64,000 bases of DNA from JACPYF01 sp947085845 (GTDB taxonomy: Bacteria; Patescibacteriota; Saccharimonadia; Saccharimonadales; Saccharimonadaceae). Under the pieces are notes generated by a model that worked only from the letters and a program-made list of their open reading frames with translations, was not told the origin of the DNA and ran no database searches. Positions 62,725-64,000 of the stretch are shown here, in pieces. The stretch lies in the NCBI GenBank assembly GCA_947085845.1, contig CAMTXO010000001.1, forward strand, positions 186,001 to 250,000. Reading direction: 5' to 3'. Within the stretch, counting starts at the first letter, position 1. Each line of letters begins with the position of its first letter. A program made the position numbers and the translations under genes.

Positions 62725-63965
62725 GATTTTTCTGAATCGTCTTTTGTTTCTGTGTCAGCTTTCTTTTTTTTCTTTCGACGGCGCAAGAAAGCAGGTGTGT
62801 CAGATTCTTCTTCGTCATAGTGCCAAATATTTTTTTCTTCTTCGCTATTAAATGTTTGTGCTACATCTTCTTTTTTATCAAGATCCATGTCAATTTTTGC
62901 TAACTCTTCGTCAGCTACCGAAACGGTACTGTCTTCTTGTTTTTTTATGGGTGTGCGATTTGCAATTGGGTCACCCGGAAGTGCCGGAACCTCTTGTTCA
63001 TCAAAAAATGCTGAATCAAATCCCGTGGCGATTACAGTAATAATCAACTCGTCTTCCATCTCTGGCTTCAGTGTCGCACCAAAGATAATATTTGCATCTG
63101 GAGATACCGCACTTGTGATAAGCTCTGCAGCTTCTTGAATCTCACTCATACTCATATCATAGCCACCGGTAACGTTGAATAGAACGCCCCTCGCGCCATC
63201 AATACTAACCTCTATTAAAGGTGACTCAATTGCTTGTTGCGCAGCTTGGGTAGCTCGATCATCGCCACTGGCACGACCAATCCCCATTAGTGCAGATCCT
63301 GCATTACTAATGATAGCCTTAACATCAGCAAAGTCGAGGTTAATGAGTCCGTGCTCTGTGATAAGCTCAGAAATACCTTGTACACCTTGGCGAAGTACAT
63401 CATCGGCAATTTTAAATGTCTCTAGAAGCGGTGTTCGTCGATCAATTGTCTGAAGTAGTCGGTCATTTGGAATAGTAATCATAGTATCAACTTTGCGACC
63501 AAGTTGGGCAATTGCCCACTCGGCATTTTGTGATCGTTTTTGACCCTCAAAGCTAAATGGTTTAGTTGCAACACCTACTACTAAAATATCAAGTTCTCTT
63601 GCGATTTCGGCTACTATATGGCCTGCACCAGAGCCTGTTCCACCGCCAGCACCGATTGTTACGAAAACTAAATCAGCACCCTCTAGAGCCTGTTTAATAT
63701 CATCTCGAGACTCTTCGGCTGCTGCTTGACCAGACTGAGGATCAGCACCAGCACCAAGACCCCTGGTCGTATTTCGGCCAATATGCAGTTTTACATCTGC
63801 TCGTGAGTTATGAAGCGCTTGCGCATCAGTGTTAATCGCAACAAATTGTACTCCGTGCAATCCTGCATCCTTCATACGATTAATTGCGGACCCACCTGCA
63901 CCACCAACACCAACCACCTTAATATTCGCAAAAGTTTGGATGTCGCTTGGTTTTACTTCAGGCAT
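62721..63965 (-). CDS. ftsZ: Cell division protein FtsZ
   Basis: A 414-residue tubulin homologue: GVGGAGGSAINRM near residue 16, GTP-binding GAGGGTGSGAGHIVAE near 104 and the T7 loop NLDFADVKAIISNAG near 210. The C-terminal tail ends TPAFLRRRKKKKK, the peptide that binds FtsA, SepF or ZipA-like partners. It ends in TGA, showing UGA is a stop codon. Upstream GGGGAAAA precedes the ATG. Confidence 0.98.
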   Translation of the reverse strand: MPEVKPSDIQTFANIKVVGVGGAGGSAINRMKDAGLHGVQFVAINTDAQALHNSRADVKLHIGRNTTRGLGAGADPQSGQAAAEESRDDIKQALEGADLVFVTIGAGGGTGSGAGHIVAEIARELDILVVGVATKPFSFEGQKRSQNAEWAIAQLGRKVDTMITIPNDRLLQTIDRRTPLLETFKIADDVLRQGVQGISELITEHGLINLDFADVKAIISNAGSALMGIGRASGDDRATQAAQQAIESPLIEVSIDGARGVLFNVTGGYDMSMSEIQEAAELITSAVSPDANIIFGATLKPEMEDELIITVIATGFDSAFFDEQEVPALPGDPIANRTPIKKQEDSTVSVADEELAKIDMDLDKKEDVAQTFNSEEEKNIWHYDEEESDTPAFLRRRKKKKKADTETKDDSEKS

Positions 63966-64000
63966 AAATATTTTCCCCGTTCCCTATAATTGTAACTATG

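Noticed and set aside
1..64000. UGA recoding (as in Gracilibacteria/SR1)
   Set aside because: RF2 with SPF is present and ftsZ and other genes end in TGA with overlapping starts.

Overview
The window looks like a bacterial chromosome segment from the Patescibacteria/CPR, most likely a Candidatus Saccharibacteria (TM7) relative. Genes are densely packed and mostly on the minus strand, many overlap by 1-30 bases, and several proteins are shortened versions of their families (EF-Ts, XseA, ProRS without the editing insertion, type B bL31). UGA is a normal stop: ftsZ ends in TGA and RF2 is present with its SPF tripeptide. This argues against Gracilibacteria/SR1, which recode UGA. The phylum assignment is an inference from gene content, not a tree. 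I see no CRISPR array, insertion sequence, prophage, rRNA or tRNA gene, and no gene-free stretch longer than about 300 bases.

Layout. 1-9654 (minus): a long overlapping series with a lipid-flippase-like membrane protein, XseA/XseB, a methyltransferase, a soluble histidine kinase and receiver protein, RecO, GlyRS, an AT-rich pair of unknown genes, an alpha/beta hydrolase, a MazG-like protein, DUF167 and a 2H phosphoesterase-like protein. 9713-11180 (plus): a TRM11-like methyltransferase and bL27. 11263-17558 (minus): an orphan receiver, CtpA, a coiled-coil CHAP hydrolase with FtsX and FtsE, a pilin and RF2. 17572-18982: two tandem orphan Clp-N-domain genes in a repeated cassette. 18978-21523: MurL and MurD2 for D-glutamate entry into peptidoglycan. 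21629-26410: small membrane proteins, an M16 peptidase and SecA. 26511-39424 (minus): HPF, SerRS, unknowns, LysRS, GreA, ProRS, CPBP and RseP proteases, UppS, RRF, EF-Ts and S2. 39631-50903 (mixed): bL31, RF1, PrmC, HtrA, LCP, LepB, ParAB and bL21. 50907-56864: zincin, MsrA, YajQ, a queuosine-precursor transporter with Tgt, and a secreted Ig/Calx-beta protein. 56980-63965 (minus): IleRS behind a T-box leader, DUF1295, DUF2177, VKOR, a thioredoxin-fold protein, NrdR and FtsZ.

Themes. Cell envelope and division are heavily represented: FtsEX with CHAP, FtsZ, MurL/MurD2, UppS, LCP, CtpA, HtrA, RseP, LepB and SecA. Translation is the other main theme: five aminoacyl-tRNA synthetases, four ribosomal proteins, RF1, RF2, PrmC, RRF, EF-Ts, HPF and Tgt. 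Many first genes have a -10-like box only 6-12 bases before the start codon and no Shine-Dalgarno sequence, which suggests widespread leaderless mRNAs. The most unusual elements are the Clp-N cassette pair, the T-box before an IleRS2-type gene, the leaderless pattern, and the unknown gene pair within the glyS operon.
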